A stretch of DNA of 64,000 bases. It comes from Wolfiporia cocos. Lineage: Eukaryota > Basidiomycota > Agaricomycetes > Polyporales > Phaeolaceae. Positions within the stretch are counted from its first letter, which is position 1, and the number at the start of each line of letters is the position of its first letter. The notes under the pieces were generated by a model. It was not told where the DNA came from and did no database searches. It saw only the letters and a program-made list of their open reading frames with translations. This document shows, one piece after another, positions 9,765 through 22,400 of this stretch. The translations under genes were made by a program, and so were the position numbers. The DNA lies in assembly GCA_029448655.1 (NCBI GenBank), contig JACCLO010000008.1, positions 2,604,001 through 2,668,000 of the forward strand, read 5' to 3'.

Positions 9765-12700
9765 GAAAACCACCTAAGCGAAGGTCAAGACCAGTGGGTA
9801 TGCAGATTATTAGAACGTATAACCGAAGAGCACGCGGGATATACCGTGGTCAAGCGGGGGCATGACTCAGGCGTATGCGGCTGCGAGGAGCTGTGCAAGT
9901 CATGTTTCTATATTAGGTAAGACCACCACTTTCAATGTACGAGACATTGCAGAGCAGCGGGTGAAGCGGATGCTCGTGAAGCTCGTGAACCCAAGCTTCC
10001 GACGGCTCGCTTCGGGTCAAACCGAACCGATATCCCTGCAGACGCGATGCGCTGATTCTGCGACTTCCGGCCGAATGACATGTCAATCTGGGCCGAGAAT
10101 AGTGGATGCATATCTTCTGGGTACCGGCAACTCCGGAAACCTGCGTTCGTGGACGCGTATAATTAAGGCGTAGATGTGAAAGTGATCTGCGGAGATTAGA
10201 TGGCCTGGAAAATGGACTAATATGGCAATAGGACAAATCACAGACGCTCACCGCGCCTCAGCGTGCAGCGGCGCACGCGCTAAAGCGACGGTCTTGCACG
10301 GTGGACAGTCTCACAGAGGAGGTTGTCACCGTCTCGAAGGCGAAGCCTAGCATTGGGGGTAGGCGGTTCTCTTGCGGCGCGCAGCGGAGCATAGGTGACG
10401 GCATGGGAATCAGCGTCAAGTCCGTCGTCGGATCATGTCATGACGCTCGGGCGCAGCGAATTGATGATAACAGAGGACGTCCGGAGCGGACACCAATCGA
10501 TGCCACGCACTAGAAATCTACTCCAACATGCCACGGCAGGCATTGCTAGCCATGGTGCACTGTGCTATTACCGGCAAACGTGTCCAGATGAAGGGAGAGT
10601 TGAGGTTGTGCCGAGCTATTCCCAGATAACTCTGACAAGGCGGGTATTCGTAGGCCGGGTTAACGCTCGTCTTCAGCTCCACAGGACCCGGTGTTGTTAC
10701 GAAGAGCAACGGCACGGGCCCTGGATGCCCAGCACGGGGCATAGTAAGCACGAAATTAGATGACAGGTCGGCGAGAGGTTGTGGAACGATTACGTGGAAC
10801 AGCAGTGACGGGCCTGCCTGTGTCACTGTTGTTGCGATTCGAACTCCGTCCTCTTCCGCATATGTGGCTGATGGTTATCGTTGGCCCATATGCGCCCTAC
10901 GGCGGACTGCTGTAAGAAAAAAGTATCCTGGATGTCTCGGAAAGGATATATCAATTTACTAGCGCATGTAAAATTCCTGTGACGCAGTCATCTTGCATCG
11001 ATAGCGGCCGTGGACAGTTGTGGCACAGCGTGCTCGACACCCTGAGAGGATAAGCAATCAAGCTGGTCCATCCAGCAATTACCAAGCTTCCGGCTCGTTC
11101 GTTCCAGATCAATGTGCTGCCAATGCGGGGCAGTACAGGCGCATCAAGAAACGGCGAGCGGGGATTACATTAATTACCTTTGAACATTCCTCATCGAGGT
11201 TTCGACGCAGATTGGATGGCCAGTATCCCTCCGCTTCCACCTCACGGTAGCTGCACTTCCTGCGACAACACTTGCTGACCACGCAGCAGCGGGTGACAAC
11301 GCCGGCGCTTTTGCTGCCCCACGAACCCACTTCGCGAGGCGCTTCACGTTTGCTTTGTGATGCTTCAGGGATGATGGCCGCATTATCAGCCATCTGAGCG
11401 CAGCAAAACGTGTGCAGATGAACTTCGCGATTGGCATCACAAGACTGGCGAGAAGAATGCAAGTCATCGATCAACTTCAAGTGTGCCCCTGTCAGCGTGC
11501 TTCCATCGGTTTTGACGATAACAATTGTCCGGCTGCACTGCATGTCCTGATTGCACCCATAATCAGTCTCATGATCCCCGCACGCTGCTGGATTCTGACA
11601 GCAGGCCATCGTGCGTTAGCGGAAGACATCGATGCGGCCGCAAACTCGTGCTTGGTACGGTGCACATACGTCCGCGTCATGAGTTCATTTACAAGGAACA
11701 TGCAGGTTTCAGTCGACAGAGCACGCACCGATTCAATCAATGACGTCCCGTTGTTGCGACCACAATGTCAGACACAGATATTTGCGTTCATTTGAGCACT
11801 AGCGGGGTGCGTGGCCTGCTACCATGACGTTACGCCACGCAAGCTGGGCAGGACGCGGACTGGAGTAAGCTCGGCTGGCGTGCGGGAGCCACGGGTGATC
11901 GCGATCGCAGCTCATCGGATCAAATTGCCACGCGCGCACACTCGTACTCGTATCCTCGAGGCGGGCCACTATTGCCTATCCGGAGCACATGCACCACTCC
12001 ACGCCAGAGGGCTCCTGCAAACTCTAAGTTAGCGTTCCTGAGCAGCACAAGGTAGTGTACCAAGCACTCCACTCCAGCGCGCATTCCCGCGGCCTGCGTC
12101 GCATGCCGGGAAGCAAACGCATGCACATGTGATACGGAAATGACGGATGCAAACGTGCTTGCGCAATCTCGGTTAGCGTGCACGCTCACATCCCATCTAC
12201 GTCGGCCATCGTGTATCGAGATTACGAGCAGAGGCGATGACCTCATCTTCATTCAACTCTGCTTCTACGACCTCGAGGCGTGACGTGCCACCGGCCTCTC
12301 ATTCCGGTTCGGCAGACGCGGGGAGGCGAGGAACAACCTTGAATCGCACCGTCATAAGGCCTGGCAGATAGCGCGGCGCCCGAAGCGGGCCTGCCTCTGC
12401 ACCTCTACGTCATGGAGGGTCCAAGACTTGAGATTGGCCGCTCGACCAAGTGTCGAATCTTCGTGCGCGTGTCGTCGGGCGGTCGTGCAAGCCGGGCCTA
12501 TCGTGGCGATGACATAGACCATTGGCAGCGAGATGCAGTTGCGATTGAGGCATTACGGCTCGTCTCGGCACAGCATAACGCCCTGGTCAGCCAACGGCAA
12601 AACAAAGGATAGACGAACCTTGTCAACACGTGGATGGCAAACTCGACCACGGGCATCCTGGCGTCGGATGAACGGGGCAGAGCATCGGCCAACGATGCTC

Positions 12701-15700
12701 TGAACATCGCCGGCACTGCTTCGTAACAAGGGAGCCGAGGTGGCGATGCCACACCGTGATACCCTAGCATGGACGTGCAGACGCGCAGAAGTCACGTTCG
12801 TGATATGAAACGCTGTCTGGGCACAACTCCTCGGAGTTCCGTCCTTGTCAACGAAAAACAGCTCAAAGAAACGTCGGTGGATCGGCGCGCGCAGGAGCGT
12901 GCTGGCATATTGATATGTGTGCGGTTCAGAAACGCCTAGCACCAGTGGCTCCGTCAGCTACTACGTCGCAGACCTCTTGTTGTTGATTATTCTGTGACAC
13001 ATTCCTAGAGGCGAGTTCGGATTCTAAACTTGATCATATACAATGCAATGAGAGCAGACTCACGAACATCAGCACAGCCGTGATGGAATTGTATTGGAAC
13101 CTCTACCACAGCTCCGTAACAAAGGAACTGGATGATGGCGCCAGCTCGACACGGGCGCACGCAGATCGCGCGTAGTCCAAAAAAGCATAGGGCGTCAGGC
13201 GTGGTCTGCGGTCCGGCGACCTCTACGAACAATTTGTAATATTGCGACGTGCGTGCGAAGTACGGAGGATCAGCTTCACTCGTGAAGTAAGGTTCGGGGA
13301 CACCAACCCTATAAGCTGCAGCAACGGCGATCAAAATTGCAAAGACCTCGAAACGTCATAGGCGTAAAGGTTTCTGAAAGCAGGATCTCAATCTCCAATG
13401 ATCCAGGACGCTATGCGAACACGCGAGCAAGCACCGACGTGACGGCGATCCGAATTGAATAGTAACCTTTGCCACAGCCCGTTGCGGGACAGTCAAGCGG
13501 CGGCACCGCTCGGAACGAGGCCCCAGGAAACTCCCCTACGCGCAAGCCCCTCGATACCCCGCAAAAAGCGCAATGTTTCCGGTCTGAAAACGCAAAAAGT
13601 TACGGCACAAGCGCTCAACATCTGCCTTCTGTGATGTTTGGCATTCCCACTTACAGGATTCCGTGGAATGGGCTGTCTGCAGAAGCTTTCTTGACAACCC
13701 AGCCGCATCGCTCCAATCTGTTCGATGGTGCTGCGGTTCGATTGTCGCAAGAGCGCGTTCCGAGGCCAAGCCACCAAGGGAACTCCCTGGGCATCCCGCA
13801 CGCTCATGGCGCCGCGCGGTCGAGTGGCACCAGCTGCCCGAACAACCAAGTGTCTCTGCGCGAGACCAAGAGCCGCCGCGCTCGTCAAGGCATTCTTGTG
13901 CCCGAAGACGGCCGATGGCTCGGCGCGCGAGCTGTCAAACGACGTAGGCCTGGGAACACGACGACAGGAGCTGTCAACGAGCATCCCAACAGGCAGCTAT
14001 CGCCGATGCGGAAGCGAGAGGAGCTGCAGACCGCAGCCAGGGCCGTCCACGGGCGAGCGGTGGAGTGAAGCCACAGGCATCAACGCGCTGGCCACGAGGA
14101 CTCCCGCAAATCTCACGCCCAGCTGGGCCATGAAATGCAGGAGCTGGCGGGTTTGTGTCGAACCTAGTTCTTCGGTTGTGTCGGCTTTTCTGGATTAGGC
14201 TGATCTGCGGGCTTTGTCCGTTTTTTTCGTTCGCACTCCCCGACCGGCCTGTGGAGCTATTCCACATAGACAGAGGCAAGAGTTTCGGCCCCAGAGTACT
14301 TCACGAAATGTGCGCAGGTGGCTCTCCATTGAATAGGCGGGTGATATATTGCTGCGATGGCATCGAAGGCCGAACGACCAATGTCATCGCCACCAGCCGC
14401 CCGTCCCAGTTCGCCGCGCTGCCCAGGCACCCCGCATACTGGCACTTCGCAATGAGCGGCAGAATGTCCGCGCTAGCCTTTCTAGGTCGGCCAGCCCCAA
14501 TCCCAACCCGACTAACGGACCAAAAGCAGCTATGCCTTGCCCGAATTCTAGATAGGCCTATCGTCGGATTCGCAGCGGCCCACGACCGCAGAGACAAATC
14601 CGCTACCGGCGCGATCGCCACCGGCGCGACCCTGCACGGGGGGCCCGCCCGAGCAGGTGCCTCGGGCTACGGGCGCGAGACGCCCCCCTCTCTCTCGCCA
14701 CCACCGGTGCGTAGATCGTCCAGATCCGGCACCGCGGGAAGGGCGCGCGGACGCGCAGACGCTGTCACCGAGCCACGCGCAGCCGCAGGACATGGACGTG
14801 AGTCTACCACGGGGCGCACTTGACACCTGCCGCCCACACTCGGCACCTGCTACCCGCGCTCACCTTGGCCCTCAGGCTCGGCGGCTCGGCGGATGCGTGT
14901 GCTGAGCGCGGCCGTGCCCTGATGGCGGCTTGTGTGCGGAGAAGGATTCGCGTTCGCAGGGCGTGGGTGGGCTCAGGTGCGCATGCGCGCGGCGAGGGTC
15001 TCTGCCGAGATGACGCCAGGAAAATGACAATAGGGTGGCACGACACGATCCGACCGACGATTGGAGATCGCCCCGATGCGGCAGGGTGCGCTCTTGTGAG
15101 ATAGGTGGAGCCTTTAGCTTGAAGCTTGAAGCAATCGGGGCCGCACACGCTGCACTATCTGCCACGAGGCGTGTGCGTCAGCGCAGGTGTGCTGCTGACT
15201 AGCCGCATTCAAGTAAGATCTCGCGCCGCGCGGTGGCGGTGGCCCGTGCACACGCCCCAGCGATGGGGCGCGATCATGCGCGATCGAGGAAGAGACATGG
15301 CGGAGCACACCCCGGCTCTGTCAGCGCGCCGCCTCAGCCGCGATCACCGCCTGCAGGGCCGAATGAATGTGAGGTCCAGGTCTGCGCGATCAGGTTTCTG
15401 GGGCACCCCGCGGTGCGCGATGGCCATCGCTATTTGGTTTGATGTGATGCGCATCACCATGACATGCGCATGAATGGCAGGCTCCGCGCGAGCGAGCGGC
15501 GCGCGGGTGATGGGCTTGTCCCAGCAACGCAGGCCGCCCGGTACCGGGGCACTGCTGCTAGTGTCCCACCACCGATGCTGGGAAGGTGCAGCGACTGAAT
15601 TGCAACGGTCGGCCGCGCGGTGCCACCGCCGTGTCCCACACCATGGAGGAATAACAAGAGAAGCGCGGCGCAGCGCACAGCGTGGTCGGGTTGGCGGGCT

Positions 15701-15831
15701 AGTGGCACCGGCTAGTGGCACCACGATGGACAGCTCTGGAACGTGCCGGATGATGTCGGCGTCTGATTCGCTCAGTGTTTGGCCACGTTGCGGGCTGCGC
15801 GTCTTCCGAGACTTGACCGAGTATACACGTA
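9765..15831. other. Gene-poor stretch, GC-rich from about 13.4 kb
   Basis: Many overlapping open frames on both strands, especially 13.4-15.8 kb, but they compete with each other, lack recognisable domains and have no convincing splice pattern. High GC lowers stop frequency and explains their length. I cannot support a gene. It may be decayed repeat DNA, but I found no terminal repeats. Confidence 0.4.
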
Positions 15832-16540
15832 CAGTTGACTATCTAGTAATGCATACCGTCGGTCCCCGGATTTTGCTATGCATTATGAGGTGTTATGCGC
15901 GATCAAATCCGTCACACAGTGTGACTTATTGTGATCATACGTGACCTCCCCGCACAGGTACGTCACGCTCTGTCACATCAACATCGCATTGAGTGCCACT
16001 ATACGTTTGCCGAACTATTACCATCTAGACTATCCTGCCAGTACCTATCTAGCGTGCTCTGCTTTTGTGAATCAAAGTTAATGTGATGTAAATGAGCTCA
16101 TAGCTTCCGCAACTGCTGCTGGAGAACAAGTATCGAGACACCCTCAGCTTCTGCAAACTGAGGACAGAGCAGTCATGAAGAGTGTGATTGCTTCGTGCAT
16201 ATTTTGGTGGCTTGACTGCTGAAGACCTAGGCTCTTTGGTAGCTTTCGGTAGCTTTTCCCTAGCAGTAGGATGGGCACAGGGCTTCTTTGCAGGGCGCGG
16301 TTTGCGCTTCCGGTCGTCTACAGTCTACAGGGAGAACTGACGGAGTCACACTACACTATGCATGCACTAAATTACCAAATATAGCCAATCTAATAATGCA
16401 TAACCCCAACTTCGGGCATGCATTATGCAATATCAGAAATATATGCATAACACCTTGGGGACGATCTCGGTCCCCAGCTCAGGCTATGCATTATGAGATA
16501 ATATGCATTACTAGCTAATGCATTACTAGATAGTCAACTG
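15832..16540. mobile_element. pogo/Fot-like MITE (709 bp)
   Basis: Perfect 23-bp terminal inverted repeats begin CAGTTGACT and run inward to ATGCAT (15832-15854 and 16518-16540). A TA dinucleotide flanks each end (15830-15831 and 16541-16542), as in Tc1/mariner and pogo insertions. Subterminal GGTCCCC and TATGCATTATGAG motifs recur near both ends in opposite orientation. No transposase is encoded, so it is a non-autonomous element. Confidence 0.82.
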
Positions 16541-16710
16541 TATGTATTCTGTCATCCGCCGTGTACGCCCACGGCTGCGAGCAGGCATCGGGATGGCGCG
16601 AGGGCCCGAGCACATACAGCCCAAGCACGCGGAGTCCGAGTACATACCGCCAGAACGCACACGACCCAAGCACATACAGCCAGACCGCGTACAGCCCCAA
16701 CGCATACCTG

Positions 16711-17320
16711 ATGCCCGGCACGACCAAACGCGTCCACTTCGACCTCCCGCCGACGCCCTCGCCGACGCTCTCGCACTCCTCGCTCGCCTCGTCGGCCGGG
16801 CCGAGCACGCCCCCGCAGTACCCGCTCGCGCCGCACTACTCGCCGCCGGCGCACCCGTACCCGCTCTTCGCGCCCGACTCGCCCGCAGCGCACCCGAGCA
16901 GCCCCGGCGCCGTCGTCCAGCTGCACGTCGCGCTGCTCCCCTCGCCGCACCCTGTCTTCGCATGGGACATGGCCACGCCGCCGAGCACCGCGCACATCCC
17001 GGGCTTCCCCGCGCCGCTCCCGCCCGCGCTTCTCGCCGAGTGCACCCGCCGCGGCCCGCGCTCACGCTCGTGTGTGCGCTCCTCCCGTGGGCGGTGCACG
17101 CCGCGCCCGCCGTGGGCAGCGGCGCGGTCTCTGTTGGGGACGTCCTGCACGCGCTGCACCGCGCGCTCCGCCGCCCCGTCGCGCCCGCGGAGCGCGCGAA
17201 GGGCGTGCGCCGCGTCGACTTCCTCGTGCACGCGACCCGCTTCGCTGGCCTCTCCGTCGCGCGCCGATGGCGGGGAAGGCGCTCGGCGACGTGTGGGCCG
17301 TGCACGTTGTCTACCCGCGA
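16711..17320 (+). pseudogene. DUF6699 family protein (copy 2), two frameshifts
   Basis: ATG at 16711 begins MPGTTKRVHF, with the same N-terminal K-R-V-x-F pattern as other copies, then a Ser/Pro-rich leader and the core strand PVFAWDM. After LLAE (about 17040) the family pattern moves to another frame: HPPRPALTL, LLPWAV, SVGDVLHALHRALRRPV, KGVRRVDFL, FAGLSV. The last strand, GDVWAVHVV, is in the third frame (about 17275). Two indels in very GC-rich DNA are either real inactivation or assembly errors. The 150 bases before the ATG encode, in frame, repeats of P-S-T-Y-S. The MITE ends 170 bp upstream and may have removed an older 5' end. Confidence 0.7.
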
Positions 17321-17750
17321 GCCCGCAGCGCACGCGCGGCACCCCTGTCGTCATCGCACCGCGGCGCTGGCCACATATCAGCGCAGCTGCCAACCCCGCA
17401 TCCACGATCGACTTATTTATCCTTATTCGCATCACCCATCACGACCATGACGACGACGGACCCAGAATGCAGACGGACTGCCATCATAGACTCGCCCTGA
17501 TCAAGTTATTCCTCAGTATTGCCCCGGTGTACAATACCCACTAGACCCCCACTGTAACGTTCCCGCACTCGTACCATACGCTTACCCGCACTGTATCCCC
17601 GGCGTAGTCGCGCCCTATTCTGTACCAGCCCGTGTCCGGGTGTATGTATGACTTATGCCTATGTATGTATCACCTCTATGTGACAAGCCACTTGTACGAT
17701 GTTAGGACGGTGCAGCAGTATCTGCCAACTACTACAGGATGTGCGTGTCA

Positions 17751-17758
17751 TCGAGGCC
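17751..17758. repeat. Target site duplication, left copy (8 bp)
   Basis: TCGAGGCC directly abuts the left TIR. The right copy (28462-28469) is TTGAGGCC. They differ at one base, a C to T change at a CpG. An 8-bp duplication is what is known for Zisupton elements. Confidence 0.8.
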
Positions 17759-17779
17759 CACCTAAACCTCACGTATTAC

Positions 17780-17829
17780 CAAGCTTATTAGCTTGCCATA
17801 CACGTGCGTGCACCAAGCTAATAAGCTTG
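17780..17829. repeat. Subterminal hairpin in the left TIR
   Basis: Perfect 16-bp inverted arms (CAAGCTTATTAGCTTG and its complement at 17780-17795 and 17814-17829) flank an 18-base loop, starting 21 bp from the element end. The right TIR has the same structure at 28391-28440 with one mismatch. It may be a transposase binding or strand-transfer structure (inference). Confidence 0.75.
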
Positions 17830-17979
17830 AATTATCGTCCTACCCGCATACTGCCAGTAGCACCGCAGTCGATTGCCCTTCTGGGGTGAAGATCATGTGC
17901 CCGCCCACTCCCCGCGCCACCCACCAGCGCCTCACTCCCCGCGCCACCTACCAGCGCCCTGCCGCCCCCACGCCACCGA

Positions 17980-18543
17980 CAAGCGCCCCGCCGCCGCTGT
18001 CGCGCACGATGGCGGCGACGGCGCGCTCAATTCTTTACATAATCACACCGTTCTTTCACGCTTTCTAGACAACGTAGCCCTACGATTCAAATGGTAATGA
18101 CAATATTTCCATAGCTCCCACGCGTGGGGTGGATGCCGCCGCCCGACGACGGATGACATCCGGCGGGCGTCTGACCTCCCAAACGCGGAGAGTTATCCCA
18201 CGATCGGCGCTACGTCTCGTCGCGCCAGATAATGGCACGCTTATCTTATCGCGCTCGTCCCACGCCGCCCCCGTGCCACCAACAAGCGCCTTGCCGCCGC
18301 TGTCGCGCACGACGGCGGCGACGGCGCGCTCAATTCTTTATGTAATCACGCCGTTCTTTCACGCTTCCTAAATAATGTAGCCCTACAATTTCAATGGTAA
18401 TAACTATATTTCTGTAGCTCCCACGCGTGGGATGGATGCCGCCGCCCGACGACGGATGACATCCGGCGGGCGTCTGACCTTCCAAACGCGGAACGTTATC
18501 CCACGCTCAGCGCTCGGCCTTGTCGCGCCTCGACCTTCAGATA
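17980..18543. repeat. 303-bp direct duplication inside the TIR
   Basis: Two diverged copies offset by exactly 303 bp share the core GCCGCCGCTGTCGCGCACGA, the block CCCACGCGTGG and a GACGACGGATGACATCC block. The same pair is present in the right TIR, so the duplication predates this insertion. Confidence 0.7.
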
Positions 18544-18930
18544 GCAGCGCGCTTATCTAATCGCACCGCCGCGCCGACGCTGTTGCGCACATCGGTGGCG
18601 ATGGTGGGCTCATTCTTCGAATTTTTGACTCGCGCTTTTTGTATCATATGTAATATAGTATTTACAGCCTTGTAGAGTCATATTAAATTTTTGTTGCCCC
18701 GGTGATTGAGATGGATGCGTCACTCAGTGGGCGGATGACATTGGGTTTGGCGCCCGAATCTCTAGATTAGAATGCTTATCTAATTGTACCTTGGCGCTTA
18801 CTGACATTCGTTCGGTCAGACGCATCTTATCTCCGGCTTCTCGATCTTCGATCATGACATCATTGCCAGCCGAGCGAGCGCGCATGGACAAGTCCGTAGG
18901 GACTTAGTGGCTATGCCTCTGCAGTCACGG

Positions 18931-19294
18931 CTGCAGATTTATTTCCACACCCCTGTGTCTGATGATGATTCCCATCCTTCGTGGTTGCAGATTTATTTCC
19001 TCCGCTTCAGATACACACCCTCATAACGCTCCTGTGTCTGATAATGATTCCCATCCTCCGTGGTTGCAGATTTATTTCCTCCGCTTCAGACATACACTCT
19101 CATAATGCTCCTGTGTCTGATGATGATTCCCATCCTCTGTGGTTGCAGATTTATTTCCTCCACTTCAGATATACACTACCTTAGCGTTCCTGTGTCTGAT
19201 GATGATTCCCATCCTCCGTGGTTGCAGATTTATTTCCTTCGTATTTTCAGAACCCTCCTCCTTCGCTTTACATTTATTTTAACACTCCTGTGTT
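18931..19294 (+). repeat. 79-bp iteron array, left
   Basis: The motif GTGGTTGCAGATTTATTTCC occurs at 18981, 19060, 19139 and 19218, exactly 79 bp apart, with a truncated unit before them. The rest of each unit reads like CTGTGTCTGATGATGATTCC. It forms the inner end of the left TIR and stops about 200 bp before the transposase ATG. Confidence 0.88.
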
Positions 19295-19498
19295 TTATTA
19301 TGACTCTTATTCGACTTACCCATGGTTAGCCAGGTACGCACTGGAGAACGTATAAGCGTGTCTGATCATGACCGATGATCTATCACGTGAGCTGGCAAGC
19401 TTGAGGTCTTCCGAGATGTTCGACGATATTTGTGCCTAACTTACTTCGACTCACTATACAAGCTCATAATCGGCTTTATTCAGTTGCATCTATTCAAC

Positions 19499-22400
19499 AT
19501 GGCACGTACCAAAGGACTCTCACGTACCGCGCACACGTCTGTAGGCCAGGGGTTGGGTCGGAGTTCAGCCGACAAAAACTTAAAACAACGTGACCTTTTT
19601 TTTAGAGAGACAGAAGGTTAAGGAGAGGAACGAGATGAGGTCTGCAGGTATGTTGGGCATTACCTATTCTAGCGCATTTTGTAATAATGACGATCTCAGG
19701 CTTAAGCCGGCAATCTTTGGGCATCCTTGCCGAAATCCGTGGCGATCAAGTACCCATGGACGTTGAAGACGCCGAGCCAGCCGGGGTGTTCTCAGAGGCT
19801 GTTGGCAACGATGACGATGAATGGGAGACCATCCCTGAGGATCTGCGTATGAACGAAGATTTCATGCACGCACTACGAGATATTACACATTCGAGGTATG
19901 TCGTATGACACTTTTATAGCTGCTGCTGCTAAATATCATATGCGCAGTTTTCGTAGAAGAAAGGACGCACGTACCTGGCGCCAGCGTATACAACACATGG
20001 ACGAGAATTGGCATGTGGTACTTCCAGAACTTGCGGTAGCGTATACCCACTGGCGCTACGCAGATCGTACAGAGGAGCCTGCGTCTGACACACTGGCGAC
20101 AACATTCGACATTTCTGCGTTCGATATCTTTAGTCTTACAACCTCTGTTACTGTCCGACGCGCTTCAAGTATGCGATCAAATGCTGAGGCTATAGTAATG
20201 CACGGATATCTCGGTACCACGCCGATCAATCCAACCGTCGCCATCTCGTTAAAATCACTTGAGTTCCTATATTCAATTCGACTATTCAAAGCACCGTTCA
20301 ACATAGAAGCCTTCTGCAAGTTGATGTGTTACTTGTATAAGGTACATCAGCTCATACACTATGTTGCCCGCAATCTATAATATATTTTAGATTCCGTATA
20401 AAGCGCGCTTTCGAACCCTAGTTGCAGACGCGTTTGAGGTATATCTTGGCATGCGTCGCATCGTTGACAAGCAAGTACTCACTGCACTTGGACGCGACTC
20501 TCCAAACTGGCGTGTTTTGTATGGCTGTCCAGCTTGTGGCTATGAGGTATGTGGGGGTCCCCAAATTGCTTTTAAATCTCTCATGTCATATCACAGCTTA
20601 TTGGGGAGCCTGCTCTGAAGTGGAAGAGGCTCATATGTATGGACGGTAACAATTCTCTCAAGCGCCTCGCTCCGTTCGACAACAGGATGCAAGGAGATAT
20701 CCGAATCTTCGAGGAAAGCAACTACTTCTTAGCACAGGACTTCGTTAACCAGTACACGAATGAGGTGCAATCTCGTAAGCGCAGACCAAACGATTCGCGG
20801 GCAGAATATGCAGAGGAGGAGGAGGGCGACGACGCAGAGGAGGATACTCAAGACATGACTGAAGGTGACCCGACGGATGGAGCCATCGATCGCCCGGATT
20901 ACGAACCGTGTACGAAGAACTGGAAGGCGGCGGCGTCTGATGAGAAAAAAAAATGTGGGCAATTTTTGACGAGACCGGGATCTTTGCCAGTGCATGCAGA
21001 CACGGATTTATTCTGTGGCTCATGGACATGGTACGAAGTGGAGAACTGTAAGCATGCGTTATTATAGTGAACTATGGCTAACTGATTGCATAGAGCCAAA
21101 TATCCCCTGGCAATTGTATCAAAATCACTCGATGTATTGGGCGAACGCGTACTCATGGGATACGACATTGGATGCGAGTTTGAGGGGACTATATGACGCA
21201 GTTCTCTCAGATGGAGATGGAAAGAGGCAAACTGCAGATGCTGTGTGAATGCCTTCCACGGATATACTCACTGCTATCCGTGTCAGACGCGCAACCATCC
21301 GAACGTCATTGAAGGTGCAGGCATCGAGGATCTCGAGACACTGGAGAGAATATTCAGTGCATCCAACAATCTTGCCTCTGTCACTCGACATGCATCGGCA
21401 TATCGCCGACGCGTTCTAATCGACACTTACTTCAAACAATGGGATAAAGAAAAATATGCAAACCTGAGCACTATGATCTTCAATAATTATAGACAGGCTC
21501 TAGACATCTTGGACTCAGAATCTACAGCTCTGGAAGAAGCACTGGACTCACTAGGCATCACACTGTATCAGATACACACATGGCATGAAGAGGAGCGCTC
21601 CTATTTTCAGCAGCTCGAGCACGAGAACGACGCTAATTTACACGCGGTCGCCTACGTCGAGGTGTTACAAGAGCTACGTGCAGTAGTGGCTGAACTTGAA
21701 GGCATCTCTTCGAAATTCTATCGCGCTGCCCCCGCTGAATTACGTTTCGCTCCTCCAATTGCCAGCTCAGTCGACTATAATGCTGAATTGTCTCACACGC
21801 GAAAGCTGGAGACTCGGCGTAAATTCCTACGCGAACGACATGCTACATTAACACGTGAGGTTACAGAAATGGAGGTTCACATGGGAATTGCCAGGCGGTG
21901 GGAAGTAACGGATCAGCAATACATCGACGCAGTAAGCTACATGACAAATAGGCAGTATCATAAGGCGTTGGACAATCTCCAGCACCTCGTAATCCAACGC
22001 CTGTTCGAATTACACAGGATGAACATATCGCAGACGGGTAAGTGCTGTGGCTTTTATATGATTGTAATTAACGATCGATCTGTTTCAAGGATATCGCGCG
22101 CGAACATACATTGCTAAATCGCTGCAAGCGCGATCAAAAGCCATTCGAAATGCCGTCAAGATATACAATCAGGCTGCTTTGAAGCTGGATCCCCCGAAGC
22201 CCACCGTCGACTGGGAGAGAGTATCCCACTACAATTTCCTGGAGGACTTTCACCTGTTAAGAGATACTCGCAACAGTGTGATGGACAAACCATGGACATG
22301 GCCTGCGATTCGCGAGACAATGAAACAAGCACGGCGGATCGAACGCGCGCAAGAGGAAATCGAGCGTTGTAACGTCGAGGCGCGCCGCCTGCACACGTCC

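Larger units (their letters stand above)
17759..19294 (+). repeat. Left terminal inverted repeat of the KDZ element (~1.54 kb)
   Basis: Matches the reverse complement of 27082-28461 along its whole length. It is longer than the right TIR by about 158 bp, the length of two 79-bp iteron units. From the outside in it holds a perfect hairpin, a duplicated 303-bp GC-rich unit and the iteron array. Confidence 0.9.

Noticed and set aside
13469..14198. Long overlapping open frames (up to 199 codons) on both strands
   Set aside because: GC-rich DNA with few stops; several frames compete, none has a recognisable domain, and none shows a splice pattern.
19586..19606. Intron from GTGACC to TTTTTTTTAG in the transposase N-terminus
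   Set aside because: It would be only about 16 nt; a 1-nt homopolymer shift explains the frame change better.
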